Notes under the pieces: generated by a model | What the model was told of the DNA's origin: nothing | What the model saw: only the letters and a program-made list of their open reading frames with translations | Databases searched by the model: none | Translations under genes and position numbers: made by a program | Assembly (NCBI RefSeq): GCF_014596945.1 | Contig: NZ_JACVXB010000007.1 | Location: forward strand, 1 to 36,536 | DNA: 36,536 nt | Direction: 5' to 3' | Origin: Aestuariibaculum sediminum | GTDB taxonomy: Bacteria; Bacteroidota; Bacteroidia; Flavobacteriales; Flavobacteriaceae | Shown: piece by piece, positions 22,980 through 33,100 of the stretch | Position numbering within the stretch: position 1 is the stretch's first letter | Layout: every line of letters starts with the position of its first letter

Positions 22980-23639
22980 TTAGTTTCGCTTATAATTAAA
23001 CAACGTATGGTTACCTTGTAATACATGGATAACGCCGTTTGTTGACATTATATTAGAGGTTCTAACCACAAATTTATTATCCCTCTCATCCGCATTTCCA
23101 ACATTCTCATTCCAATCATCCCAATCTTGACCTATCTTATAAGTAAAATATACCAATTCTGGGTAAGTATCTAGTTCACCACCGTAGATATCAGCTGGCT
23201 CAAGAGAAATTCTTCGTTCTTCTCCATTTGTAGAAGTATAAATTTCACCTTGGTTTTTGAACATATTCTCTCTTGTAATTTTACCATCAAAAATATATCC
23301 TCCAAGATATTTAGTTAAAGTATCTGCAGGAATATCATTAACGGTATATTCGGCTAATGGGTCAGATTCTCTCATTTCTGCTAATACCGCATCTATATAA
23401 TTTTTTATAGATAAATTATTAGGAGCAAAAATGGTTGCATTACCATTTACAACATTTTCCATCCCCGCACGTTCAATAAGAATTGCTAGGGTATCTAGTT
23501 GATCATGAGATTTAAAAAATTCCAGCGTTGTAGAACCAGTATTGGGGTTACTAAGCCCTCCATCTACTAAATATCCATCGCCATCGCAAGCATATATACT
23601 TAGTAAAAGTGCTAATATGGGAAATATTAATTTTTTCAT
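22980..23639 (-). CDS. Fasciclin-domain lipoprotein
   Basis: A 219-residue predicted lipoprotein. Signal MKKLIFPILALLLSIYAC ends in a lipobox. The body shows one FAS1 domain, from TTLEFFKSHDQLDTLAILIERAGM through GNATIFAPNNLSIKNYI near residue 70 to NIMSTNGVIHVLQG near 205. FAS1 domains mediate cell-surface adhesion or ligand binding. The ATG at 23639 is preferred over a start 9 codons upstream because it opens the signal sequence. It lies 30 bases after the susD gene, so it is in the same transcript. Confidence 0.9.
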   Translation of the reverse strand: MKKLIFPILALLLSIYACDGDGYLVDGGLSNPNTGSTTLEFFKSHDQLDTLAILIERAGMENVVNGNATIFAPNNLSIKNYIDAVLAEMRESDPLAEYTVNDIPADTLTKYLGGYIFDGKITRENMFKNQGEIYTSTNGEERRISLEPADIYGGELDTYPELVYFTYKIGQDWDDWNENVGNADERDNKFVVRTSNIMSTNGVIHVLQGNHTLFNYKRN

Positions 23640-23669
23640 CTTAAGTCTTTTTTTAAAATAATACATTTA

Positions 23670-25214
23670 CTAAATTTTGCCTTGCCAGTATTCAGTTTGA
23701 ACAATCGCTGGGTTGGTTGAAATAATATTTGGATGAACAGGCCAGAAATAACCTTTCTTGTTATTTCTTGCTGTATTTGCCCAACTTACGCCTTCAAAAT
23801 AGTCCATACGGATTCTATCGTACCCTGATTGTGCCTCTCCAACAAATTCTATGGCTCTCTCGTCAAAAATAGCCTTCATTAAACTTTCTCTGTCAGTAGC
23901 TCCAGTATAATTTGGTACACCAGCCTTACCTCTAACCATATTGATATCATTAACTGCATCAATACCATTATTTAATCTGGCGTTAGCCTCTGCTCTTAAT
24001 AAATACATATCAGCTAATCGGAAAATTAAAATATTCGATTCAGAAAATAATGCATATGAACCTTCAGAATCTGGATCTTGAGAAGAATAAGCGTATTTCA
24101 TAGTAAATGTACCATTGGTAGTTCCGTATTCATAGAAAAATAAATCTTTTCTAATATCATTTGTTCTATCCGGATCCATGGTCATCATTTCGTTACCATA
24201 AAAATCGGCGTTCCATACTGGTGTAGCCCCTGTTGCCACAGTAGGTCTATTAAATGGTGCGTTTAAAGTTAGTCCTGTATGGTTATTATCTGCTGTAGAC
24301 ACCCTAAAAGATTCTCCATAGGCTGAACTTATATTAATCTCGAATAATCCAGTTTCAGATTGACCTGTACACATTTTTTCAACTCCATCTGCTCCTTCTA
24401 CTGTATAATCTATAAGACTCGCTCCACTATTGTTAATTACATTTGTTGTTGCAGCAATAGCTTCATTAATCATCCCTGTATTATCATTATCTCTAGATGC
24501 ATACCACAAAGCAATGTGTGCTTTTAAAGCTTCCGCACTTGCTTTATTTGCTCTAATTGCCCAATTTGGATCAGCAGGAGAAGAATACTCTAACAAACTA
24601 ATTGATTTTTCAACAGCTTCCAAAGCAAAATCTAACACTTCGTGTTCTGGAGATCTTGGCACAGTTACTATAAAACCATCTTCAGTTACCAGCTGATCGA
24701 TGCTTTCAAGCGACTCACTAATAATTGGCACATCTCCCCAGATGCGAGCCATATAAAAATAGCTTAATGCCTGTACAAATGCAGCTTCGCCTATAAGCTT
24801 ATTCTTCATTTCCACTGAATCAAATAATTCATCACTCATACCTTCAATATATTGCTGAGCGGTAAATGCCCAGTTTGCTGCACGATAAAACCCTTTCCAA
24901 TCTCTTGAGGCATCTCTATACGCTAAATTGTAATTACCACTACCTTCTATGTAATTTACTATCCAGTTACGGCTATCCATAAAGGTCATTCCTGTCCATT
25001 CTCCCCAGTATAAAAAATTACCTTGGGTAAGAATAACTTCTTTAAATAAAGCATACGACCCAGCCACTGCCTGTTCTGCATTTGCTTGATTTACCCAAAA
25101 AACATCAGGATGTGTAATGGTTACAGGTTCTTGGTCTAATAAATCGCTACAACTAACGAAAGTAAGCAGTGCTAAGACCATTCCATATATTTTAAAACTT
25201 ATAAATTTTTTCAT
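23670..25214 (-). CDS. SusD/RagB-family nutrient-binding lipoprotein
   Basis: A 514-residue outer-membrane lipoprotein. The signal MKKFISFKIYGMVLALLTFVSC ends in lipobox VSC with Cys22. SusD landmarks include LLDQEPVTITHPDVFW, ALFKEVILTQGNFLYWGEW near 55, AAFVQALSYFYMARIWGDVP near 145 with its tetratricopeptide helices, LADMYLLRAEANARLNNG near 400 and FDERAIEFVGEAQSGYDRIRMD near 450, all typical of RagB/SusD proteins. It binds oligosaccharides on the cell surface and hands them to the SusC channel encoded upstream. The start lies 12 bases after the SusC stop, so the pair is translated from one message. Confidence 0.95.
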   Translation of the reverse strand: MKKFISFKIYGMVLALLTFVSCSDLLDQEPVTITHPDVFWVNQANAEQAVAGSYALFKEVILTQGNFLYWGEWTGMTFMDSRNWIVNYIEGSGNYNLAYRDASRDWKGFYRAANWAFTAQQYIEGMSDELFDSVEMKNKLIGEAAFVQALSYFYMARIWGDVPIISESLESIDQLVTEDGFIVTVPRSPEHEVLDFALEAVEKSISLLEYSSPADPNWAIRANKASAEALKAHIALWYASRDNDNTGMINEAIAATTNVINNSGASLIDYTVEGADGVEKMCTGQSETGLFEINISSAYGESFRVSTADNNHTGLTLNAPFNRPTVATGATPVWNADFYGNEMMTMDPDRTNDIRKDLFFYEYGTTNGTFTMKYAYSSQDPDSEGSYALFSESNILIFRLADMYLLRAEANARLNNGIDAVNDINMVRGKAGVPNYTGATDRESLMKAIFDERAIEFVGEAQSGYDRIRMDYFEGVSWANTARNNKKGYFWPVHPNIISTNPAIVQTEYWQGKI

Positions 25215-25226
25215 AACTCTTTAATT

Positions 25227-27131
25227 TTAGAATTTAGTATCAATTCCTAATGAAATTGTTCTTGCTTGAGGATATCCATTTCCGTATGTATTACCTTGGA
25301 AATCCACCATAGATGCGTCCACTACTTTTTTAGAACGTTGCCATTGATAAGGATTTAAAACCGAAGCAAAAATTCGTAATCTTGATAACCCTATATTTTT
25401 CATAAAAGTTTCACTTTTGTTAAATGTATATCCAAAAGCGGCATTTGTTATTTTCCAATAATCTCCACTGTCTATCCACAAAGTTTGGTTTCCTCTAAAT
25501 CCATAAAAAGGCCCACCAATACTTCCCGTTGTGGGGTAAAGTGCAGGAAAATCAACACCTGCTGCGCCATCACCTGGCTTTTCCCAAAACGTATGTGCAC
25601 TTAAATCAGCTAAACCTCTCCTTGCCCAAGCATCGCCTGTCCGGTCGTAAGCATCCATATAAGCATTCAACACTGTATTCTTTATATCTGCCCCAAAAGA
25701 GAACTGACTATATGCCTGTAGATACCATCCTTTGTACTGAAAGTTAATATTGAACCCACCCTGAATATCTGGTATTGGAGAAAACTCGGTTGCTAATTTC
25801 AAATCGTGATCTTCATTTAACAAGTAATCGCCATTTAAATCTCTCCAGATTGGAAAACCTGGTCTGATGGCTGCCCAAGCAGATTTTCCTGTTAAAGGTT
25901 GCCCGGTAAATGGATTAACAGGTAGTTGACTTAAATCATCGATTATATAATCATTTACAAACATTCTATACAGATTTAGAGGTAAACCTACTACATAACC
26001 ATAATTTTGATTAGTATTTATGTAATCTCTATTTCCGTTTGGTAATTTAGAAACAAAATTTTCATTCTTAGAAAAATTCAACATTAAATCCAACTTCCAA
26101 TCGCTAACAGCAGGAAACACTCTGTATCGAACTTGAGCTTCCCACCCGTAGTTCAATACACCGGCAATATTAGCTTGTGCATAATTGTAACCTGAGTAAT
26201 TAGGAAAAGTTGTATCAAATAGCAATTGATCTGTTTTTTTGTTATAAGCTTCAAAAGTTAAATTTAATCTACGATTAAACATATCTAAATCAACACCAAT
26301 ATTCCATTGCTCTGTTTCCTCCCATGACAATTTATCGTTTGCCATACGATTATAATTTGGAATAACTCCAGTTACCCCGGCATAAGTAGATCTATTCATC
26401 TGGTTTGCCCAATAACCACTAGGGTTACCTCCAAATCCTAAATTATACGCTCCAAAACGCGCATTATTAGATCCCATTTGTTTACCATTTACCCCCCAAC
26501 TGGCGCGAATTTTTAGGTAACTTACGAAATCTGGTAAAACTGGTTCTAAAAAAGGCTCCTCTGTTAAAGTCCAAGCACCTGATATAGAATAAAAGTCTGC
26601 CCATCTAACATCTTTACCAAATTTAGAAGAACCATCTCTAGTATAAGTTCCTGATATCCTGTAACGATCCTTAAAATTATAACTACCTCTACCGTAGTAA
26701 GACAATAGGGCATTAGACTCAATACTTGTGTCACCTGAAATCTCATCATTCGTATAACGTCCGTTAATTACTTTAATCGCATCACTTCCAAATCCTATTG
26801 CTGACAATCTCATATTTTCGTATTGGTTAAAATCAACACGATTACCTAATACTGCTGTTACATTATGACTCCCATCACCAAAACTATTAAAATAGCTAAA
26901 ATAAGTATCAGCGTTAACATTGTTTCTATTATATAAGGCATAACTAGCAAATCCATCGCCCTCAGGTCTTATTGTAGAAGGCTCGTAAAAATTCTTTTTA
27001 TTACTGTCATACACATATGTAAGTTGAGAGTTTAAACTTAAGCCCCCAATTAAATCAAGTGTTGCAAAATTAGATAATGTTAGTAAAACACTTCTATCGG
27101 TATTTAACTTATCATTTAACTCACCTGCCAA
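25227..27131 (-). CDS. SusC/RagA TonB-dependent transporter, C-terminal part (frameshifted gene)
   Basis: This 634-residue frame is the C-terminal beta-barrel of a SusC-type TonB-dependent outer-membrane transporter, ending ARTISLGIDTKF with a terminal aromatic residue as in barrel proteins. It has no start of its own; the only upstream start in frame is a TTG. It continues the frame 27116-28429 after a one-base shift. If one A were added in the five-A run on the minus strand (27144-27140), the two frames would fuse as DEKRASLAGELNDK. Neither part carries another stop, so the shift is recent or a sequencing error. Together they would give a transporter of about 1070 residues, the normal SusC size. 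Confidence 0.85.
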   Translation of the reverse strand: MAGELNDKLNTDRSVLLTLSNFATLDLIGGLSLNSQLTYVYDSNKKNFYEPSTIRPEGDGFASYALYNRNNVNADTYFSYFNSFGDGSHNVTAVLGNRVDFNQYENMRLSAIGFGSDAIKVINGRYTNDEISGDTSIESNALLSYYGRGSYNFKDRYRISGTYTRDGSSKFGKDVRWADFYSISGAWTLTEEPFLEPVLPDFVSYLKIRASWGVNGKQMGSNNARFGAYNLGFGGNPSGYWANQMNRSTYAGVTGVIPNYNRMANDKLSWEETEQWNIGVDLDMFNRRLNLTFEAYNKKTDQLLFDTTFPNYSGYNYAQANIAGVLNYGWEAQVRYRVFPAVSDWKLDLMLNFSKNENFVSKLPNGNRDYINTNQNYGYVVGLPLNLYRMFVNDYIIDDLSQLPVNPFTGQPLTGKSAWAAIRPGFPIWRDLNGDYLLNEDHDLKLATEFSPIPDIQGGFNINFQYKGWYLQAYSQFSFGADIKNTVLNAYMDAYDRTGDAWARRGLADLSAHTFWEKPGDGAAGVDFPALYPTTGSIGGPFYGFRGNQTLWIDSGDYWKITNAAFGYTFNKSETFMKNIGLSRLRIFASVLNPYQWQRSKKVVDASMVDFQGNTYGNGYPQARTISLGIDTKF

Positions 27132-28429
27132 AGATGCTCTTTTTCATCTGAAATATAAAATAGAGAAGAATTTAACTGAGCTGGGTTTATGGGTAATGTT
27201 GAATTAAGATTAAAAGAACCTTGATAAGGATTACCTTGACCAGTTCTCTGGTCGGAATGTGTGAATCTCGTAATTAATTGATTACTAAATTTTTCACCAA
27301 CTTTAAAGTTTAAATTTGATGAAAGTGTAATACGTTCAACTCCAGTTGCTTTCACAACACCTTCTATATCGTCGTAACCTAAACCGATTCGATAATTAGT
27401 TTCTTCGGTACCTCCACGCATCGAAACATTATACTTTTGCATAATTCCAGATCGATAAAATAAATCCTGATAATCAACATTGTTATTAAATGCTGGATTC
27501 AAACTATCTGACAACATAATTGGAGTTGTCCCGTTTTGTCTCTCAAATTCTGCCCACCAATTATTTAACATATCCCATTTCGCATTACGCTCTGCTGCGC
27601 CAACGTACATTGGAGCAAGGTCAGGCTTTGGTTGAAAACCTATATTTGAAGAAAATGAAAATTCAGGTCTTGCTAAAGCAGCTCCCCTTTTAGTTTGAAT
27701 AATAATAACACCGTTTGCACCCCTAGACCCATAAATTGCGGCAGCCGATGCATCTCTTAAAACGTCAATACTTTCAATATCATTTGGGTTTAAAGATGCA
27801 AGAAAATCCTGATTGGATACGCCATAGCCAGCCAAGTCTTCTAAACTTGTCTGTACTCCATCGATAACATACAAAGGACTACTATAAGCTATATCTGGAT
27901 CGATATTTGCTCCAACCGCTGTATTACCCCTGATGATAATAGCTCCTCTTCCTCCTGGAGCTCCAGTAAGATTTGGACTTTGCATACCAGGCACCTGAGT
28001 AGCAATTAAACCAGAAACATTTAAAACAGGAATCCCCTCTATGGCTTCTGCTTTAACACTTGAAATTGCCCCTGTAACTTCTTTTTTATGCACTTTTTGA
28101 TAACCAATAAGTACGACTTCCTCAAGTTCTCCAACGTCCTCGCTAAGCTTAACGTTTAAAGAAGTGTTCTTTCCTACAGTAATCTCTACTGTTTTATACC
28201 CTAAAATTGAAAATACTAAAACAGAATTAGCATTAACACCAGAGAGTTTGAAGTTCCCGTCAAAATCAGTAGCTACTCCGATAGCTTTATTTTCTTTAAC
28301 AAAAATACTAACTCCAGGTAAAGGTGTACCTGTTTGCGAATCGGTAACGTTTCCTTGAATAATTTTCCCCTGTCCATGGGATAAAAAACTCAGTTGAAAC
28401 ATTACTAGAAAAAATAATAATTTCCTCAT
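27116..28429 (-). CDS. SusC/RagA TonB-dependent transporter, N-terminal part (frameshifted gene)
   Basis: The 437-residue N-terminal part has a signal peptide (LLFFLVMFQLSFLSHGQ), a carboxypeptidase-regulatory-like domain (about 22-105, GNVTDSQTGTPLPGVSIFVK, SILGYKTVEI), the plug domain (about 110-240, EVTGAISSVKAEAIEG, IIIRGNTAVG, DASAAAIYGSRGANGVIII) and the first barrel strands. It ends prematurely at HLWQVS after the frameshift near 27140. The product as read would be non-functional because the barrel is missing. SusD follows the C-terminal part. Direct repeats between 28431 and 28510 lie before its start codon. Confidence 0.9.
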   Translation of the reverse strand: MRKLLFFLVMFQLSFLSHGQGKIIQGNVTDSQTGTPLPGVSIFVKENKAIGVATDFDGNFKLSGVNANSVLVFSILGYKTVEITVGKNTSLNVKLSEDVGELEEVVLIGYQKVHKKEVTGAISSVKAEAIEGIPVLNVSGLIATQVPGMQSPNLTGAPGGRGAIIIRGNTAVGANIDPDIAYSSPLYVIDGVQTSLEDLAGYGVSNQDFLASLNPNDIESIDVLRDASAAAIYGSRGANGVIIIQTKRGAALARPEFSFSSNIGFQPKPDLAPMYVGAAERNAKWDMLNNWWAEFERQNGTTPIMLSDSLNPAFNNNVDYQDLFYRSGIMQKYNVSMRGGTEETNYRIGLGYDDIEGVVKATGVERITLSSNLNFKVGEKFSNQLITRFTHSDQRTGQGNPYQGSFNLNSTLPINPAQLNSSLFYISDEKEHLWQVS

Positions 28430-28430
28430 A

Positions 28431-28510
28431 AATTTTGGTTATTAATTGGTTAATTAAAAATTTTGGTTAAAATTTGTTGCGTTTGTTTTATGATATAATT
28501 GGTTAATTAA
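28431..28510 (-). promoter_or_regulatory. Direct repeats upstream of SusC, candidate HTCS sites
   Basis: Two copies of AATTTTGGTTA (28431-28441 and 28459-28469) alternate with two copies of AATTGGTTAATTAA (28444-28457 and 28497-28510). They fill the gap between the SusC start codon and the terminator of the preceding GH109-like gene, exactly where a HTCS regulator would bind. The assignment to the HTCS is inference. Confidence 0.45.
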
Positions 28511-28512
28511 TC

Positions 28513-28544
28513 AAAAAAAAGAGAGTATCGAGGTAGACACCCTC
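28513..28544 (-). terminator. Intrinsic terminator after the GH109-like gene
   Basis: GAGAGTATC (28521-28529) pairs with GACACCCTC (28536-28544), nine pairs including two G-U, around a 6-base loop. On the minus strand it runs into eight T, from 28520 to 28513. It therefore separates the GH109-like gene from SusC. Confidence 0.75.
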
Positions 28545-28579
28545 TTTTTCAAATCAAGTGACTAATAAACCAAACAATA

Positions 28580-29938
28580 TTAAAATGTTTCTTTCATCCA
28601 ATTATATGGATTGCGCTTAATCCAGGTACCTCGAGTAAAATCAGGAAAATCCTGTGGCGCACCATTATTTTCTATTGATAATTCCGACAATGGTGTAATG
28701 GCACTCCACGCTGCTGCATCATAAGCATCCAATGGTGGTGCAATATTTTCTTTAGCTGATTCCACAAAAGCGTTCATTACAAAAAAGTCCATTCCACCGT
28801 GTCCTGCTCCTGTAGCAAGCTCACCATATTTTTGCCATAGTGGATGATCATATTTCTTTAACCACTCATCGGCAGCCTCCCATTGATGCGGTTTCGATTT
28901 TCCTTCAACATAAATCCTGTTTCCATCGACTTCCCATAAACCTTCGGTACCCTGAACTCTAAATCCTAATGAATAAGGACGTGGTAGATGTACATCATGA
29001 GTTACGATGATGGTTTCTCCATTAGCAGTTTCGATGGTAGAGGTAATAACATCTCCCATTTTAAAGTTAACTTTAGCATTTGGGTGATCTTGTCCGCCAT
29101 GTTCAACAATATAATTGTGCATACCTCTACTTTTAGTAGCATGCGACGTCAACGACACAAATCGGTTACCTCTATTTACATCGCACATAGCTGCAATCGG
29201 TCCAACACCGTGAGTAGGATACACATCGGCATTACGTAATACAGAATGTTGTGTTCTCCATGCGGATTCTGAAATCCCTTTTTCGCCAAATTCAACACCC
29301 TTACCATAGGCTGTTTTTCCATCATTTAGCATTACAAATCGTAAATCGTGCTGGTAACCACATCTAAAATGAATAAGTTCACCGAATACGTTTTGTTTTA
29401 CCATATTTAGTACTGCTAATACATCGCGACGGTAATTTACATTTTCCAAAATCATTAAATGACTACCGGTTTCTTCATGTGTATTTACCAAATCCCAACA
29501 TTCTTCTAAGGTATTTGCTGCCGAAACTTCTACCCCTGTATATTTTCCTGCTTTCATAGAGTCGACTGCCATACGCGTATGCCATAACCAGGGCGTAGCA
29601 ATAATAACTGCGTCAACTTCTTTTAATTCTAATAATTTTAAATAATCGTAATCAGAATCGCCAAATACCTGAGGTTTAGAATGTCCTGCATCATCTATCA
29701 TCTTTAACGCAATTTTTATACGCTCTGGATCGACATCACAAATCGCTGCAACTTCGATATCCTTTCTATGTAGTGCATTATTTAAATGATTTGTTCCGCG
29801 CAAACCAACGCCAATAAAGGCCATTTTTAATTTCTCTCCTGGTTTTCCTAAACCCATACCAAACGATAAGTTTGGCATTAGTGATAAGCCTGCTCCGGCT
29901 ATTGCTGTTTGCTTTACAAAATTGCGACGTGAGTTCAT
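28580..29938 (-). CDS. GH109-like Gfo/Idh/MocA protein with Tat signal
   Basis: A 452-residue protein of the Gfo/Idh/MocA fold and GH109 type (alpha-N-acetylgalactosaminidase, NAD-dependent). It starts with a twin-arginine signal (NSRRNFVKQTAIAGAGLSL) and has the NAD loop FIGVGLRGTNHL, then VAAICDVD, AVIIATPWLWHTRMAV, GYQHDLRFV, VYPTHGVGPIA, FRVQGTEGLWE and GAGHGGMDFFVMNAFVE. The C-terminal PPLDAYDAAAWSAITPLSE and FPDFTRGTWI also match GH109 members. Known members remove alpha-linked N-acetylgalactosamine by an NAD-dependent redox mechanism, but some have other substrates. It is exported to the periplasm, presumably with bound NAD, which fits Tat export. It has its own transcript. Confidence 0.9.
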   Translation of the reverse strand: MNSRRNFVKQTAIAGAGLSLMPNLSFGMGLGKPGEKLKMAFIGVGLRGTNHLNNALHRKDIEVAAICDVDPERIKIALKMIDDAGHSKPQVFGDSDYDYLKLLELKEVDAVIIATPWLWHTRMAVDSMKAGKYTGVEVSAANTLEECWDLVNTHEETGSHLMILENVNYRRDVLAVLNMVKQNVFGELIHFRCGYQHDLRFVMLNDGKTAYGKGVEFGEKGISESAWRTQHSVLRNADVYPTHGVGPIAAMCDVNRGNRFVSLTSHATKSRGMHNYIVEHGGQDHPNAKVNFKMGDVITSTIETANGETIIVTHDVHLPRPYSLGFRVQGTEGLWEVDGNRIYVEGKSKPHQWEAADEWLKKYDHPLWQKYGELATGAGHGGMDFFVMNAFVESAKENIAPPLDAYDAAAWSAITPLSELSIENNGAPQDFPDFTRGTWIKRNPYNWMKETF

Positions 29939-30199
29939 ATATCTTAATAAAATCGATTATTCGTTAAATATTCGTTAACAAATATTCACTTTAGTATTAA
30001 CATATAAGTTGATTTTTTACGCATTAAGGGGTAAAAAACTGTATATTAAAAGGTTGTGAACAATTCCTTCACCTTTTTGATTAGTTTGTCTCCCATTTGC
30101 TATTTAACAATAATAGCTTAAGCTCTTAAAATTATTATATTTACATATCTGCGACACTAAATTATTTTCCTTTATTTTTTTACATTAAAAGCAGCACAT

Positions 30200-33100
30200 A
30201 TGACTTTTAAGCAATTATTATCTTATAAAAACTATTTATTCTCAATAGTATTTTTATGTTTAACCTGCTTCACTACAGCACAGAATCATATTAACTTTAA
30301 ACCAATTGCGCCTGTAGTAAATAATAAACCAATCTTTGTAAGTAAGACTGTTCAGGATAAATTTGGTCAAATTTGGATGGTGCACAGAGGAGGTCTATTA
30401 ATTCATGATGGTTATAATTTTAGACCCATTACGAATAAAAACATTTTCAAAACCGAGAATGAGCGCATATCGGATATTGTCGTATGCGAGAAAAAAGACA
30501 TTTGGATTATTTCGAATACAGGTTCTTTGCTATATTTTGACATTAATAGCGGGCGTTTTAAAAACAAAAATTCGATTGTAAACAACAAACGTATTAAAAC
30601 AATATTTAATAATAATAATATTTTGTGGTTTGCTACATATAAGGGAGAAATTTTTCGGCACGAAGGCAATTCGACAGATAGTATTACTCAAATAACAAAC
30701 AATAGCTCAATTGTTAAAGACATAAAAAGTTTGGCTCTTACTACACCTAACAACTTATTTATTGGTACAGAAAAAGGTAAAATTTTTAATTATAACTTAA
30801 ATACTAAAAATTGTAAAGAAATAGTTGGACTATTTACCGATTATCCTGGTAACATTATTTTAACCTCCGACAAAAATAATAGACTATGGATTGGCACTGA
30901 AACCTATGGTATTTTTGTTTACGATAGCGACAAAGAAAAATTTATACATGATGATCTATTCTACTCAGAAAATTATGGTGTAAACAAACAAATGTTTTTA
31001 ACTCTTTATAATGATAGTGATGGATATGTTTGGGGAGGAACTGATGGTGGTGGACTATATAAAATGGACCCCGAAACGGGAAAGATTGAATTATTTTTCA
31101 AGGAAGACTCTAACGAATTTTCTTTAGGAAGTAACACCATTTTAGATATTAATGAAGATAGCCATAAAAACCTTTGGATTTGTACTAATTATGGAAAAAT
31201 ATCTGTATTACCAAATGTAGATAATAATATTAGATATCATGAAGGTTCTGCAAATCATACACCACAACGAATTCTAAGTATTTATAAAAGTTCGAAAGAT
31301 ATATTGTGGATTGGCACTGATGGCTCTGGACTAACCAAAGTTAGCTTTCTACCTTCTGGAGTTTCTAAAGAAAAACAATACTTTAACAACGTAGCGATTA
31401 ACCGTGGTTTTTATATCCAATCCATTACCGAAGATAAAAATCAAAACATATGGTTTGGAACTTATCGAAACGGCTTATGGTTTCATAACACAAAACTCAA
31501 TACATTTGAAAAAATAAATATTGTCAACCCGAGAAATCAAGAAGCATCAGATATCAGAACTGTCTTTACAGATTCAAAAGGTCGTATTTGGGCTGGGACT
31601 AATATTTCTGTAGTTGTTTTTGATGCAAACAAAAAGCTTCTCGCTACTTTTGAAAACAATAGACATGGCTTAAAAGGTGTAATTGCCGAAAGCTTTGTTG
31701 AAGATGACACTGAAAACATTTGGCTAAGCTTTTTTAATGGCGGACTATTTAAATTCCATGAAGACCATACCAATTTACAATCTTCATCGTTTTCTGATAT
31801 TCCTTTTTTAACCACCAACGATAGTAAAGAAAAGACATCAGAAGTAAAATCGATTGAGCTTGGAGAAAATGGAACACTTTGGCTCATAGATAATTTAAGC
31901 AACTTGATTAAGTTTGACACCAATTCTAAAACCTTCAAAATTTATGATAATATACAGCCATTCAAAGATGTTAGCTTGGCTTCCATTATTAAACAAGATA
32001 ATGACAATTTATGGCTAAGTTCTAATAACGGTATATTTCATTTAAACCTAAAAAGCAATAATATAAGATCGTATTACAGTACCGACGGATTACAAGGAAA
32101 TACTTTTTTGACTCGATGTGTGTTCAAAGACAAAGACGGCACTTTGTATTTTGGTGGTCTCAATGGGTTAAATTATTTCAATCCAACTAAAATCAGAAAA
32201 AAGGAATCTACTCCTAAACTATATATTAACACTATTGAAATACTTAATCAACCCATTGATCAACTTATTCCTGAACAAAGTAACCTAAATGTTTATAATA
32301 TGGAAAACTTAGATTTAAAATCAGACCAATCTTCGTTTTCTTTTAAATTTTCAGCAATCGACAATGTTCTGGACCCCAAATTTCATTATTCCTATCGCCT
32401 TAAAGGTTTTAACAATAAATGGGTAAATAGTGGAGTGGAACGAATAGCAACTTACACTAATATTCCACACGGAAAATATGTTTTTGAAGTAAAAGCTGGA
32501 ACAAAATCGGAAAATTGGAATATTCCAATGAAACAAATTACAGTAAATATAGCGCCTCCATTTTGGCAAAGTTCAATTGCTTATATACTATATTTTTTAC
32601 TTTATGGATTATTCATTTACGCATTAAGATTATGGTACAAATTGCGAAATAAATTATTGATAGAAAAAATTAATCATAAGAAAGAAAATGAACTTCATGA
32701 TCTAAAAATGAACTTTTTTGCCAAAATGTCGCATGAAATTCAAACGCCTATAACCCTAATATTAGGACCGCTTGAGGATATGATCAAGCGATCGGCAGAC
32801 AATGGCAACTTACTTTTAAATCAGCGATTAAAAATTATAGAAAATAACAGCAAACGCCTTTCAAAAATTGCCAGAGAACTTACCCTGATTAGAAATAAAG
32901 AATTGAATGAGCTAAAACTGTTGGTTAACAAGAATAATCTTTACAAACATATTGACGAAATATCACTCTCATTCAAAGAATTAGCTCGAAAAAAACGCAT
33001 AGATTTCGCTATTAATTGCCCAAAAAACTTACATACTGCTTGGTACGATAAAGAAAAAATAGAACATGTAATTTATAACCTGCTATCAAATGCTTTCAAA

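Noticed and set aside
30098-30120. GCTATT/AATAGC inverted repeat upstream of the HTCS, similar to the ATPase operators
   Set aside because: The arms differ from TTGCTWT/AAAGCAA, it is a single copy, and such short AT-rich palindromes are frequent by chance here.
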